A stretch of 53,732 nucleotides of DNA, taken from positions 1 through 53,732 of the forward strand of contig NZ_CALGPC010000005.1 in NCBI RefSeq assembly GCF_937960835.1. The letters run 5' to 3'. Made by a program: the position numbers and the translations under genes. The notes beneath the pieces were generated by a model. It was not told the DNA's origin and ran no database searches. It saw nothing but the letters and a program-made list of their open reading frames with translations. Numbering within the stretch: the stretch's first letter is position 1; the number at the start of each line of letters is the position of its first letter. Of this stretch, positions 7,658 through 17,419 are shown piece after piece. Origin of the DNA: an uncultured Ferrovibrio sp. (GTDB lineage Bacteria; Pseudomonadota; Alphaproteobacteria; Ferrovibrionales; Ferrovibrionaceae).

Positions 7658-8458
7658 TCAAAAACTCGTCAGCTTGCGGATAAAACTCTTCAGGGCATCG
7701 CGGGTCACATCGGGCTGGTCGCGGTGCGGGCTATGGCCGCAACACGGCAGCAACTGCGTCTCCACCCTGCCCCCTGCCTGCTGCGCGATGAAATCCACCT
7801 GCGCAGCCGTGCCATATTCATCATCCTCGCCCTGGATCACCAAGACGGGCGCTGTAATACGCTTCACATACTCCTCGATATTCCAGTGCCGGAATTCCCG
7901 GGTGAGCCAGGCATCGCACCAGCCGCGAAAGGCGTAATCGACATTGTCCCCATGGTATTTCGCCAGGCGGCTGCGCAAGTCCGTCTCTTCATAGGCGCGA
8001 TGGGCCGCTTGTATTGACTTGATGGAAATGTCTTCGCAAAAACTATGCGGCGCCAGTACGGCCAGGCCCAGCAATCCCTCACGGGCACCCGATCCAGCAT
8101 AGATCAGCGAGATGGATGCGCCATCCGAATGGCCGATCAGGATATGCCGGCCGATCCCCAGCGCGGACAACAAAGCCGGCAACTCTATCTTGGCCTCGTC
8201 ATGCATGTAGGTGAGCGGTCGCGGCAACACACAGGGATCGGAGCCGCCATAGCCGACGCGGCTATAAACCAGCGCCGGCAAGCCTGTCACCTCCGCTACC
8301 TGATCGGGGAATTCCTTCCAAAGCGCAATGCAGCCCAATCCTTCGTGAAGAAAGACCAACACTGGCTGATCGACATCGCGCAGCACGGATTGCTTCTGGC
8401 CGATCCAGCGATATTCCACCCGGCCACCGGGCAAGTTCACATGCTGCAATGTCGCCAC
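7658..8458 (-). CDS. Alpha/beta-fold hydrolase of the box locus
   Basis: This 266-residue protein has the alpha/beta hydrolase core: an oxyanion-side FLHEGLG, the nucleophile elbow GHSDGAS near residue 118, an acidic IQGEDDEYG and a catalytic-type His in CCGHSPHRDQPD. All three triad residues appear present. The start codon is GTG, 19 bp after the benzoate-CoA ligase stop, so it is the third gene of a flavodoxin-ligase-hydrolase operon. Box clusters of other bacteria also often include an alpha/beta hydrolase whose step is not settled; removal of a dead-end CoA thioester or hydrolysis of an ester precursor are possible. The substrate cannot be read from sequence. Confidence 0.8.
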   Translation of the reverse strand: MATLQHVNLPGGRVEYRWIGQKQSVLRDVDQPVLVFLHEGLGCIALWKEFPDQVAEVTGLPALVYSRVGYGGSDPCVLPRPLTYMHDEAKIELPALLSALGIGRHILIGHSDGASISLIYAGSGAREGLLGLAVLAPHSFCEDISIKSIQAAHRAYEETDLRSRLAKYHGDNVDYAFRGWCDAWLTREFRHWNIEEYVKRITAPVLVIQGEDDEYGTAAQVDFIAQQAGGRVETQLLPCCGHSPHRDQPDVTRDALKSFIRKLTSF

Positions 8459-8477
8459 GCCGTTATGTCTGCTTTTG

Positions 8478-10034
8478 TTACGCTTGGGCTCTCAGTTTGA
8501 AGCGCTGGATCTTCCCGGTTGCCGTCTTCGGCAGCTCGCTGACGAATTCGATCCAACGCGGATACTTGTACGGCGCGAGACGGTCCTTGACGAAGCTCTG
8601 CAATTCGCCGACCAGCGCATCCGTCGCGCCGACGCCATCCTTCAGCACGACAAAGGCTTTGGGCTTGATCAGATCGTCATTGTCGGCATGGCCTACCACC
8701 GCCACTTCCAGCACTTTCGGATGTGCTTGCAAGGCAGACTCGACTTCGAAAGGCGATACCCAGATGCCGCTCACTTTCAGCATGTCGTCCGAGCGCCCGG
8801 CATAGATGTAATAGCCCTCCTTGGTCTGCAGGTATTTGTCGCCAGTGCGCGTCCACGGTCCCTGGAAGGTGGCAAGGCTTTTGGCGCGGTTGTTCCAATA
8901 GGCCACGGCGCTGGACGGACCGGAGACCAGCAATTCGCCGATCTCGCCCTGCTCGACCTCCTGGCCGTTTTCATTGACGATCTTCAGGTCGTAACCGGGC
9001 ACCGCAACGCCGGTCGTGCCATAGCGGATGTCATCGGGCCGGTTGGACAGAAAGATATGCAGCATCTCAGTCGAGCCGATGCCGTCGAGGATCGGTACGC
9101 CGAAGGTTTTCTCCCAGCGCTTGCCGATCTCTTCCGGCAGCGCCTCACCAGCCGAAACACAGCGGCGCAGCTTGGCCGAGCCGCTTTCCTTGGTGATGGT
9201 CTGATCGGCCAAGATCCCGGCATACAGTGTCGGCACGCCGTAGAAGATGGTCGCCTGATGCTGCTTCAGGCGCTGCATCACCGCAGCCGGCGTGGGCCGT
9301 TCTGCCATCAGCACAGCAGTGGCCCCGGCGTGCAGCGGAAAGGTCATGGCATTGCCGAGGCCATAGGCGAAGAACAGCTTCGCCGCCGAGAAGACGACGT
9401 CGTTTTCTACGATCCCCAGAACTTCCTGGCCATACAGCACAGCAGTATGGATGAGGTCGCCATGCAGGTGCATGGCTCCTTTCGGCGATCCGGTGGAGCC
9501 GGAAGAATAGAGCCAGAAACCGATATCGTCCGGCGTGGTCGCGGCGGCCTCAAGCTGATCGGACTGCTCGGCAAGCAATTTGGGCAGCGGCGTCACCGTT
9601 GGCGGCACCTGACCCGAGATCAGCACCTTCTCCAAATAAGGCTGGTCGGAGACGATCGGACGGAATTTCTCCATCAATGCGTCCGAAACGACCAGCAGCA
9701 CAGCGCGACTGTCGCGCAGGAAGAAGTCGTAATCCTTGGTGGTAAGCAGCGTATTGACCGGTACCGGCACGGCGCCGATCTTCATCGCGCCAAAGAACAT
9801 GGCCGGGAAGTCGATGCCATCGAGCAGGGCCAGCATCACGCGCTGTTCCGGCTGCACCCCCTGTGCCTTGAGGAGATTGCCGGCGCGGTTCACGCGCGCG
9901 GCAAGCTCGGCATAAGTGTAACTGCCCTTGTCGTCGATGAAGGCGATCTTGTCGCCGCGCCCTTCGGCGATATGACGGTCGATGAAATGGCTGGCGGCGT
10001 TATACCGCCGCGGCAGCTCCAGAAAGCGCGGCAT
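8478..10034 (-). CDS. bclA: Benzoate-CoA ligase
   Basis: The 518-residue enzyme belongs to the adenylate-forming ANL superfamily and activates benzoate with ATP and CoA to benzoyl-CoA, the first step of the box pathway. Visible motifs are the P-loop YSSGSTGSPKG near residue 170, the hinge region GRSDDMLKVSGIWVSP, and the C-terminal catalytic lysine in TATGKIQRFKL. The start (MPRFLELPRRYNAA) and the HFID-x-H stretch match benzoate-CoA ligases. A GGGAGG ribosome binding site precedes the ATG. Its position beside boxR, boxC and boxB makes benzoate more likely than another aryl acid, although 2-aminobenzoate or hydroxybenzoates cannot be excluded. Confidence 0.92.
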   Translation of the reverse strand: MPRFLELPRRYNAASHFIDRHIAEGRGDKIAFIDDKGSYTYAELAARVNRAGNLLKAQGVQPEQRVMLALLDGIDFPAMFFGAMKIGAVPVPVNTLLTTKDYDFFLRDSRAVLLVVSDALMEKFRPIVSDQPYLEKVLISGQVPPTVTPLPKLLAEQSDQLEAAATTPDDIGFWLYSSGSTGSPKGAMHLHGDLIHTAVLYGQEVLGIVENDVVFSAAKLFFAYGLGNAMTFPLHAGATAVLMAERPTPAAVMQRLKQHQATIFYGVPTLYAGILADQTITKESGSAKLRRCVSAGEALPEEIGKRWEKTFGVPILDGIGSTEMLHIFLSNRPDDIRYGTTGVAVPGYDLKIVNENGQEVEQGEIGELLVSGPSSAVAYWNNRAKSLATFQGPWTRTGDKYLQTKEGYYIYAGRSDDMLKVSGIWVSPFEVESALQAHPKVLEVAVVGHADNDDLIKPKAFVVLKDGVGATDALVGELQSFVKDRLAPYKYPRWIEFVSELPKTATGKIQRFKLRAQA

Positions 10035-10081
10035 CGTTTCCTCCCATTTTTTATGCGCCGCTTCTTACGTGGCCGACCGGC

Positions 10082-10549
10082 CTAGGCGGCTTTGGCGAGC
10101 GGAGCGACCTGCTCAATCCATTCCAGCGCCCAGGCAACGCCCTCCTCTTCCGGCAGGCTGCCGCCCGAGGCGTTATGCTGCAGCCGCTCGCCCACCAGGG
10201 TCGCGTTCAGCTCGGTCAGAATGGTTTCGAAATGCTGGCCGCCATGATTGAAGGTGTCCTGGTAGGTGCTGTCTCCCAGGCCGATGATGCCGACCAGCTT
10301 GCCCGTCAGATCCGGCTTGGCCGCTTGCAGATCGGCGAGGAAATCCCGCGCATTGTCCGGCACGTCGCCCTGGCCGTAGGTGGAGGTGCAGATCAGGAAG
10401 GCGCCCGGGCGCTGAAAGACGTCGGCCTTCAGATTGTCCATCAGCAGGATCTCGACCGCGTGCCCCTTGTCTTCGAGGGCCTTCTTCACATCGCCGGCAA
10501 CAAGCTCGGCGGTTCCGGTCATGGTGCCGACAAGAATGGAAATCTGCAT
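10082..10549 (-). CDS. Flavodoxin-domain protein of the box locus
   Basis: This 155-residue single-domain protein begins with the FMN phosphate loop ILVGTMTGTAE and has the later flavodoxin segments TSTYGQGDVPDNA and GLGDSTYQDTFNHGG, so it resembles MioC-like short flavodoxins. The chosen ATG at 10549 follows an AGAAGCAGG ribosome binding site. It is the first gene of the minus-strand operon with benzoate-CoA ligase and diverges from boxR over a shared regulatory region. Flavodoxins carry electrons, and the locus has the oxygenase BoxB but no BoxA reductase, so it may supply electrons to BoxB. That role is inferred. It lacks the iron-sulfur and FAD/NADPH domains of BoxA, so a separate reductase would be needed. 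Confidence 0.88.
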   Translation of the reverse strand: MQISILVGTMTGTAELVAGDVKKALEDKGHAVEILLMDNLKADVFQRPGAFLICTSTYGQGDVPDNARDFLADLQAAKPDLTGKLVGIIGLGDSTYQDTFNHGGQHFETILTELNATLVGERLQHNASGGSLPEEEGVAWALEWIEQVAPLAKAA

Positions 10550-10581
10550 CCTGCTTCTCCCAAACAGTAGTGGGTCCGAAC

Positions 10582-10637
10582 TATAACGCATGATATGCTA
10601 GTGCTCCAGCGGAATTTGCATTATAGTGCATAATATG
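10582..10637. promoter_or_regulatory. Divergent flavodoxin/boxR promoter with BoxR operator candidates
   Basis: TGCA-N6-TGCA occurs at 10617-10630 (spacer TTATAG), the repeat form described for BzdR/BoxR-type regulators. A TATAGT -10 hexamer (10622-10627) lies inside it. The stretch TATAGTGCATAATATG (10622-10637) recurs in diverged form as TATAACGCATGATATG at 10582-10597, where the minus strand also reads TATAGT, a possible -10 for the flavodoxin operon. Because the boxR -10 ends only 7 bases before the ATG at 10635, the boxR message may be leaderless. Confidence 0.6.
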
Positions 10638-11537
10638 AGCGACAGCCGGGACAAGCAGAATGCAGACGATGCCGCCTTCCTCCAGGCGGTGGGAGAGCGT
10701 GTTCGCAACGCCCGCGCCCGACGCGGCATGAGCCGCAAAATTCTCGCCAAGGATTCCGGTGTTTCCGAACGCTACATCGCGCAGCTCGAAAGCGGCGCGG
10801 GCAACATCTCGATCCTATTGTTGCGGCAGATCGCTCGGGCCATGGATCTGTCGATCACTGAATTCCTTGGCGACCGCGCCCCGCTGACTGTCGACCAAGC
10901 CCTGCTGCTTCGCCAGGTGGAAGACCTGACGCCGCAGCAACTGCAGGAACTGCAGACGTTCATCCGCGACCGGTTCGGCATCGCCTCCAGTGTTAAACGC
11001 CATATCGCCTTGATCGGCTTGCGTGGCGCCGGCAAGACCACGCTGGGGCAGAAGCTCGCCGGGAGCTTCGGCCTGCAATTCATTGAAATGGCCAAGGAAA
11101 TTGAGGCCGAAGCAGGTATCAGCCTGAACGAGATTTTCGATCTCTACGGCCAAGCCGCCTATCGCCGTTTTGAACGCCGGGCGCTGGAACGCGTGACCGC
11201 CGACCCGGCGCCGAAGGTAATCGCCACCGGCGGCAGTCTGCCGTCAGAGCCGTCGACCTACGCTCACCTTCTGAGTCATTGCTTTACGATCTGGCTGAAG
11301 GCTCAACCGGAGGAGCATATGGGCCGCGTGGTCGCTCAGGGCGACCTGCGTCCGATTGCGGGACATTCGGAAGCCATGGCAGATCTCAAGCGGATTCTGG
11401 CCCAGCGCGAGGCCCTGTATGCCCGCGCCGACATGATCTTCGATACAGCCGGCAAAACAGTTGAACAGGCCAGCACCGAACTCATCGCCGCGCTGCGCAA
11501 CCACCCCTCCTGGCTGGCTCAGGACGCTGCGGAATAA
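10635..11537 (+). CDS. boxR: BoxR-type transcriptional regulator (HTH + shikimate kinase-like)
   Basis: The 300-residue protein has an XRE-family helix-turn-helix at about residues 20-80 (GMSRKILAKDSGVSERYIAQLESG) fused to a shikimate kinase-like domain from about residue 120 with Walker A GLRGAGKTTLGQK. This HTH/shikimate-kinase fusion defines BoxR/BzdR regulators, which repress benzoate genes and respond to benzoyl-CoA bound in the kinase-like domain. It sits between the two arms of the box locus, and its start overlaps an operator-like repeat, so autoregulation is likely. The ATG at 10635 is preferred; a GTG at 10626 inside the -10 region is in frame. There is no clear ribosome binding site. 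Confidence 0.93.
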   Translation: MSDSRDKQNADDAAFLQAVGERVRNARARRGMSRKILAKDSGVSERYIAQLESGAGNISILLLRQIARAMDLSITEFLGDRAPLTVDQALLLRQVEDLTPQQLQELQTFIRDRFGIASSVKRHIALIGLRGAGKTTLGQKLAGSFGLQFIEMAKEIEAEAGISLNEIFDLYGQAAYRRFERRALERVTADPAPKVIATGGSLPSEPSTYAHLLSHCFTIWLKAQPEEHMGRVVAQGDLRPIAGHSEAMADLKRILAQREALYARADMIFDTAGKTVEQASTELIAALRNHPSWLAQDAAE

Positions 11538-11552
11538 ACTGCAAGATATTTC

Positions 11553-11583
11553 TTGTCGCCCCGATAATATGTATTATAATGCA
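11553..11583 (+). promoter_or_regulatory. boxC promoter with BoxR operator candidate
   Basis: TTGTCG (11553-11558) and a perfect TATAAT (11575-11580) are spaced by 16 bp. TGTA-TTATAA-TGCA at 11570-11583 matches the TGCA-TTATAG-TGCA of the boxR promoter at 12 of 14 positions and covers the -10, so a bound repressor would block RNA polymerase. Confidence 0.65.
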
Positions 11584-11606
11584 CCTCCATAATAGGGAGG
11601 TTGTCC

Positions 11607-13298
11607 ATGGCCCAGAGCCAGCAGAACGGTGCAGCGCTAGTCGATCTGCCGGTCGATTTCCGCACCGAGCCAAGCCAGTATAAGCATTGGAAGCTCAGTT
11701 TCGATGGGCCGGTTGCCACGCTGGCAATGGACGTCAAGGAGGATGGCGGTCTCCGCCCCGGCTATGAGCTGAAACTCAATTCCTACGATCTCGGCGTCGA
11801 TATCGAACTGCATGACGCGATCCAGCGCCTGCGGTTCGAACATCCGGAGATCCGCGCCGTCATCATCACCTCGGCCAAGGAACGCGTCTTCTGCGCGGGT
11901 GCGAATATCCGCATGCTCAGCCAATCGGCCCATGGCTGGAAGGTGAATTTCTGCAAATTCACCAACGAGACCCGCAATGGGATCGAAGAAGCGACCGCCG
12001 AGTCCAAGCAGACCTATATCGCCGCGGTGAATGGTCCCTGCGCGGGCGGCGGCTACGAACTGGCGCTAGCCGCTGACTACATCGTCATGGCCGATGACGG
12101 CAACACCGCCGTCTCGCTGCCGGAAGTCCCCCTCCTCGCCGTTCTGCCCGGCACCGGCGGCCTTACCCGTCTGGTCGACAAGCGTCTGGTACGCCGCGAC
12201 CGTGCAGACTTCTTCTGCACCATCGAGGAAGGCATCAAGGGCAAGCGCGCCGTCGACTGGCGGCTGGTCGACGAAGTCGTGCCGCGCACCAAGCTGTCAG
12301 AAGTGGCCCGCGCTCGCGCAGAGGATTTCGCCGCCAAGTCGGATCGCCCGGCGAATGCCAAGGGCATCACGCTGACCAGGCTGGAGCGCAAGATCGAGGG
12401 CGACCGCATCGCCTATAGTTCGGTCGAAGCCAAGCTGGACCGCGTCAAGGGTGTGGCTGAGATCACCATCGCCGGCCCGAAGGCTCCGCCGCCGGCCGAT
12501 GCTGAAGGCATCCAGGCGCAAGGCGACAAGTTCTGGTCGCTGGCGCTGGCGCGCGAACTGGACGACCTGATCCTGCATCTGCGCACCAATGAAGAAACCA
12601 TCGGGCTGTGGATTTTCCGCACCCATGGCGATGCCGATCTGGTCGCTGCCTATGACGCTGTCCTGGAGCAAAACAAGTCGCATTGGCTGGTGCGCGAAAT
12701 CCGCCTGTTCCTGAAGCGCGTGTTCAAGCGTATCGACGTCTCGTCGCGCTCCATCTTCGCGCTGATCGAACCCGGCTCCTGCTTTACCGGCACGCTGCTC
12801 GAACTCGCGCTGGCATCTGACCGTTCCTACATGCTGGACGGCACTTTCGAGGGCGATAACCGTCCGCCCGCCACCTTGCGCCTCACTCCGCTCAATTTCG
12901 GCGCCTACCCCATGGCGAACGGATTGAGCCGCCTTGCCAGCCGCAACCTAGACAACCCCACGCATGTCGAGGATCTGAAAGCCAGGATCGGCGAAGTTCT
13001 CGATGCCAAAGCCGCCGATGAAGCCGGCCTCGTCACCTTCACTCCTGACGACATCGACTGGGATGACGAGGTGCGCATCGCCATCGAGGAACGCGCCGCC
13101 TTCTCGCCTGATGCGCTCACCGGCATGGAGGCATCGCTGCGCTTCGGCGGCCCCGAGACGATGGAGACCAAGATCTTCGGCCGTCTCACCGCCTGGCAGA
13201 ACTGGATTTTCCAGCGCCCCAACGCTGTCGGCGATCAGGGTGCGCTCAAACAATATGGCACCGGTCAACGGGCTGCCTATGACCGCAGGAGGGTCTGA
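11607..13298 (+). CDS. boxC: BoxC, 2,3-epoxybenzoyl-CoA dihydrolase
   Basis: The enzyme opens the ring of 2,3-epoxybenzoyl-CoA by double hydrolysis, giving 3,4-dehydroadipyl-CoA semialdehyde and formate. The 563 residues match the usual BoxC length of about 550. The N-terminal half is a crotonase/enoyl-CoA hydratase fold with FCAGANIRML and NGPCAGGGYELALAADYI, which form the oxyanion hole and CoA site; a second, diverged crotonase half follows, with LIEPGSCFTGTLLELALASDRS. The ATG at 11607 is 6 bases after GGGAGG. boxB starts two bases after its stop, so both are on one message driven by the promoter at 11553-11583. Confidence 0.95.
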   Translation: MAQSQQNGAALVDLPVDFRTEPSQYKHWKLSFDGPVATLAMDVKEDGGLRPGYELKLNSYDLGVDIELHDAIQRLRFEHPEIRAVIITSAKERVFCAGANIRMLSQSAHGWKVNFCKFTNETRNGIEEATAESKQTYIAAVNGPCAGGGYELALAADYIVMADDGNTAVSLPEVPLLAVLPGTGGLTRLVDKRLVRRDRADFFCTIEEGIKGKRAVDWRLVDEVVPRTKLSEVARARAEDFAAKSDRPANAKGITLTRLERKIEGDRIAYSSVEAKLDRVKGVAEITIAGPKAPPPADAEGIQAQGDKFWSLALARELDDLILHLRTNEETIGLWIFRTHGDADLVAAYDAVLEQNKSHWLVREIRLFLKRVFKRIDVSSRSIFALIEPGSCFTGTLLELALASDRSYMLDGTFEGDNRPPATLRLTPLNFGAYPMANGLSRLASRNLDNPTHVEDLKARIGEVLDAKAADEAGLVTFTPDDIDWDDEVRIAIEERAAFSPDALTGMEASLRFGGPETMETKIFGRLTAWQNWIFQRPNAVGDQGALKQYGTGQRAAYDRRRV

Positions 13299-13300
13299 GA

Positions 13301-14713
<1,413 letters not shown>

Positions 14714-14761
14714 TTCCCCAAGTTTCCTCCCAAAAGCGTTTTTCACCCTGGGAATTACCTT

Positions 14762-14800
14762 AAGGGGCGCCTGCTCCCCCCACGGCGCCCCTTCTTTTTT
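14762..14800 (+). terminator. Rho-independent terminator after boxB
   Basis: A perfect 10-bp stem (AAGGGGCGCC, 14762-14771, with GGCGCCCCTT, 14784-14793) is followed by CTTTTTT. It closes the boxCB unit and separates it from the thioesterase gene. Confidence 0.9.
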
Positions 14801-14826
14801 GCAGGGCGCCCCCGTATAAACCGGTC

Positions 14827-15288
14827 ATGTCGACCCTGCCGAATCCTTATATCGTCCGGCGCATCGTCAAATGGGGTGAATGCGATCCAGCCGGGATTGT
14901 CTATACGCCCCGTTTCCTCGACTGGGTGCTGGAAGCCGCAGAAAGCTTTTTCGCTGACGTGGTCGGGGTCGACTGGTTTCAGCTCAACAAGCGTTATGGT
15001 TTGGGGTCGCCCAGCGTCAGCACCAAGCTGGACTTCCGCAAACCCATTCAGTTCGGCCAGCCCTTCACCATCGAAGTTTTGGTGCTGCGGCTAGGCCGCT
15101 CGACCATCACCTATGCCATGCGCGGCCGGAACGAGGCCGGCGAGCTTTGCTTCGAGGCCGAGCTGGTCTCCTGCATCGTCGACCACAGCCGCATGAAATC
15201 GGTGAACATCCCCGACCATATTCGACAGCCGATCATGGCCTATCAGGCCGCGACGGCAGCCATTCTGGAAAAGGACACTGCCGCATGA
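14827..15288 (+). CDS. 4-hydroxybenzoyl-CoA thioesterase-like hotdog protein
   Basis: The 153-residue protein has a single hotdog domain with the 4HBT signature WGECDPAGIVYTPRF, where Asp20 corresponds to the catalytic aspartate of the Pseudomonas 4-hydroxybenzoyl-CoA thioesterase. Such thioesterases occur near box genes and may recover CoA when benzoyl-CoA or its analogues accumulate. It lies just past the boxB terminator with only 26 bp between, so it probably has its own start of transcription or depends on readthrough. Its stop overlaps the start of the phosphoribosyltransferase gene (ATGA, 15285-15288). The substrate is inferred from context. Confidence 0.85.
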   Translation: MSTLPNPYIVRRIVKWGECDPAGIVYTPRFLDWVLEAAESFFADVVGVDWFQLNKRYGLGSPSVSTKLDFRKPIQFGQPFTIEVLVLRLGRSTITYAMRGRNEAGELCFEAELVSCIVDHSRMKSVNIPDHIRQPIMAYQAATAAILEKDTAA

Positions 15289-15788
15289 CCGACAGCCACG
15301 GCTTCACCAAGTTTTTTCCGGTCTCCTGGGAAGAGCTGCATCGCCATTGCAAGGCGTTGGCCTGGCGCCTTCTGGACAACGGTCATTACAAGGGCGTCGT
15401 GGCGATCACCCGGGGCGGCCTGGTGCCGGCGGCGATTGTCGCGCGCGAACTGGAAGTGCGCATGATCGAGACGATCTCCTGCTCTACCTATGACGGACTG
15501 TCGCGCGGCAGCGAGGTGAAGATCCTGAAATCTGCCGATGCAGCAATGGCCGATCAGGGCGAAGGCTGGCTGATCGTTGACGATCTGGTCGATACCGGCG
15601 TCACCGCGAAGGCGGTGCGCAAACTGCTGCCCAAGGCGCATTTCGCCACTATTTACGCCAAGCCGGCCGGCCGGCCAATGGTCGATACCTTCATCACCGA
15701 AGTCAGCCAGGATACCTGGATCCTGTTTCCCTGGGATCAGGAAGCCGTGATGTCGAAGCCCATCGTGGAACTGCGCGGCGGCCGCTGA
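15285..15788 (+). CDS. gpt: Xanthine-guanine phosphoribosyltransferase
   Basis: The 167-residue purine salvage enzyme converts xanthine or guanine and PRPP to XMP or GMP. The PRPP-binding loop LIVDDLVDTGVTAK, the ITRGGLVPA motif and the C-terminal WILFPWDQE are those of Gpt. The start at 15285 is fixed by the ATGA overlap with the thioesterase gene and gives a normal Gpt length; a longer frame upstream has no family similarity. Coupling of a nucleotide-salvage gene to a box-locus thioesterase is odd and probably reflects gene packing rather than pathway. It converges on the Mla operon with a 3-bp gap. Confidence 0.92.
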   Translation: MTDSHGFTKFFPVSWEELHRHCKALAWRLLDNGHYKGVVAITRGGLVPAAIVARELEVRMIETISCSTYDGLSRGSEVKILKSADAAMADQGEGWLIVDDLVDTGVTAKAVRKLLPKAHFATIYAKPAGRPMVDTFITEVSQDTWILFPWDQEAVMSKPIVELRGGR

Positions 15789-15791
15789 CCG

Positions 15792-16433
15792 CTAGGCTGA
15801 GGCCCTGCTGCCCGTCAGCAGGGTCCATTGCACCGTTTCGCGCAGCACCTGACCCAATGCTTCATCGAACGCTGCGACGACGGACAGCAGCTCTCCATCC
15901 TTGGCGCGGACCCGCCGTTCGAAATTCGCCGATGCCACGATCTGCTGGCGCGGCTGTCCGATCAGCTTTGCATTCAGTGCGACGCGGATTTCGGGCGTGG
16001 TGCCGCCCTCCTTCAACTCGGCCTGGAATTCCCGCAACTCACTCTTGAGGTTGAAGTCGGAACGCAGGCCGATGGATTGACGTCCCACCGCCACGATCTT
16101 GCCGGTATTTTCAAAACTTTCCACCAGCAAGGTCTGCACCATGCGCGGAGCCCGCTCCGCCCAGCGCGCACCGGCGTAATACTTGATCTCATACGGATTC
16201 GTCATGATCGCAATGCGATGCGTATCCAGACCGCCGGCCGCAAAGGGTTCCTCGACGACAAGCTGCCAGTTCACGCGCGGCAGATCAGGCGGAAACGTGG
16301 TCTTCGGCGACAAGGCGTAAAGATTCGACGGTGGCGCCTGAGGAAGGATGCCGTTGCAGGCCGCCAGGCTTGCCGGCACCGCCAGCATGGCCGCCCCGCG
16401 CAGCAAGCCGCGCCGCGAGATATGCTTCGTCAT
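15792..16433 (-). CDS. ABC-type transport auxiliary lipoprotein (Mla/Pqi-associated)
   Basis: This 213-residue lipoprotein begins with a signal ending in the lipobox LAAC near residue 25 and belongs to the ABC_trans_aux family, whose members (such as PqiC) accompany MCE-type lipid transporters in the periplasm. The double Arg before the hydrophobic stretch (SRRGLLRGA) is compatible with Tat export. Its ATG overlaps the stop of the MCE gene (16430-16433). It is the last gene of the four-gene MlaE-F-D-lipoprotein operon and probably sits in the outer membrane as the receiving or docking component. Confidence 0.85.
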   Translation of the reverse strand: MTKHISRRGLLRGAAMLAVPASLAACNGILPQAPPSNLYALSPKTTFPPDLPRVNWQLVVEEPFAAGGLDTHRIAIMTNPYEIKYYAGARWAERAPRMVQTLLVESFENTGKIVAVGRQSIGLRSDFNLKSELREFQAELKEGGTTPEIRVALNAKLIGQPRQQIVASANFERRVRAKDGELLSVVAAFDEALGQVLRETVQWTLLTGSRASA

Positions 16434-17416
16434 CGCCGCCCCCCTTCAATTCGATATTCTGCATCGCGGTTGCCGAACAGCACTGCGCTTGGATCGTCCT
16501 CCAGCCGTTGCGCCACCCGCGCCAGGCTCGCCACCATGATCCTGGCCTCGGCGATGAAGCGCTGAAACTCGCCAAATCCGTCCGTCGTGATCGACTGAAT
16601 GGGAGCGCGGTTTTCCTCCACCAGCGCATGAAACTCCGCCAGCGTGGCGTTGAGCTGCTTCATCGCCGCCCTGGCTTCGTTGACCGCTTGCGTGGCATCA
16701 CCGCTGACCAGCTGATTGGTCGAGCGCAAGGTCCGCTCCGCCTCGGACATCACGCGGTCCAGCCGCGTGGCGACATCGCGCGCGGCCTCGGCGGCCTTGG
16801 CGATGTCGCCGCTGGTGCGGTCGAAGCTGTCGATCGCCCGGCCGATGGCTTCCTGGCGAGTTGCCAGCGTCTGCGAAAGTTGCCGCAGATCCGCGATGAA
16901 GCCGGTGAGATTTTGCAGATTCTCGTCGCTCAAGACCTGCACTGCGCGGTTGAGCAATTCCGGCGCGGCTTCCACCAGAGCATCGATTGCCGATGGCCGC
17001 GAACTGATCACCGGATACTCATCCGGATCGCGGCCGCTGACCGCCGGCAGGATTGGCGCATCGCGGCTGCCGGGAGAGATCTGGACATAGGAGACCCCCG
17101 TGATGCCCTGCAACTGCAGCGTCGCCTCGGAATCCTGGCGAATGGGCGTATCCGCGCCCACATCGATGGTTACCCGCACCCGGCTGGTATCGTCGCGGTC
17201 GATAACGATCTGGGAGACGCTGCCGACCTTAATGCCGTTGAAACGGACATCGCCGCCTACCCCAAGCCCCGCCACCGAACCGGTAAAATAAATGTTGTAG
17301 CGGGCGACGTCCTGGTCCACCTGGGATTTCGCCAGCCACAGAACGAACACGACAATACCTGCGAGGAAGAGCAGCATGAAGCTGCCGATCAACAGATGAT
17401 GTGCGCGTGTCTCCAT
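16430..17416 (-). CDS. mlaD: MlaD-type MCE domain protein
   Basis: The 328-residue protein has one N-terminal transmembrane helix (about residues 10-30, LIGSFMLLFLAGIVVFVL) followed by a single MCE domain (about 38-120, with the typical FNGIKVGSVSQI) and a long C-terminal helical region rich in Ala, Glu and Arg. Such proteins form periplasmic hexameric rings that pass phospholipids between membranes. The C-terminal helical extension is longer than in E. coli MlaD, as often seen in alphaproteobacteria. It is four bases downstream of the ATPase gene and overlaps the lipoprotein gene. Confidence 0.9.
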   Translation of the reverse strand: METRAHHLLIGSFMLLFLAGIVVFVLWLAKSQVDQDVARYNIYFTGSVAGLGVGGDVRFNGIKVGSVSQIVIDRDDTSRVRVTIDVGADTPIRQDSEATLQLQGITGVSYVQISPGSRDAPILPAVSGRDPDEYPVISSRPSAIDALVEAAPELLNRAVQVLSDENLQNLTGFIADLRQLSQTLATRQEAIGRAIDSFDRTSGDIAKAAEAARDVATRLDRVMSEAERTLRSTNQLVSGDATQAVNEARAAMKQLNATLAEFHALVEENRAPIQSITTDGFGEFQRFIAEARIMVASLARVAQRLEDDPSAVLFGNRDAEYRIEGGRR

Positions 17417-17419
17417 GCC

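Noticed and set aside
8475..10085. A 536-codon plus-strand frame opposite benzoate-CoA ligase
   Set aside because: The ligase frame carries all ANL motifs; the opposite frame has none and no ribosome binding site.
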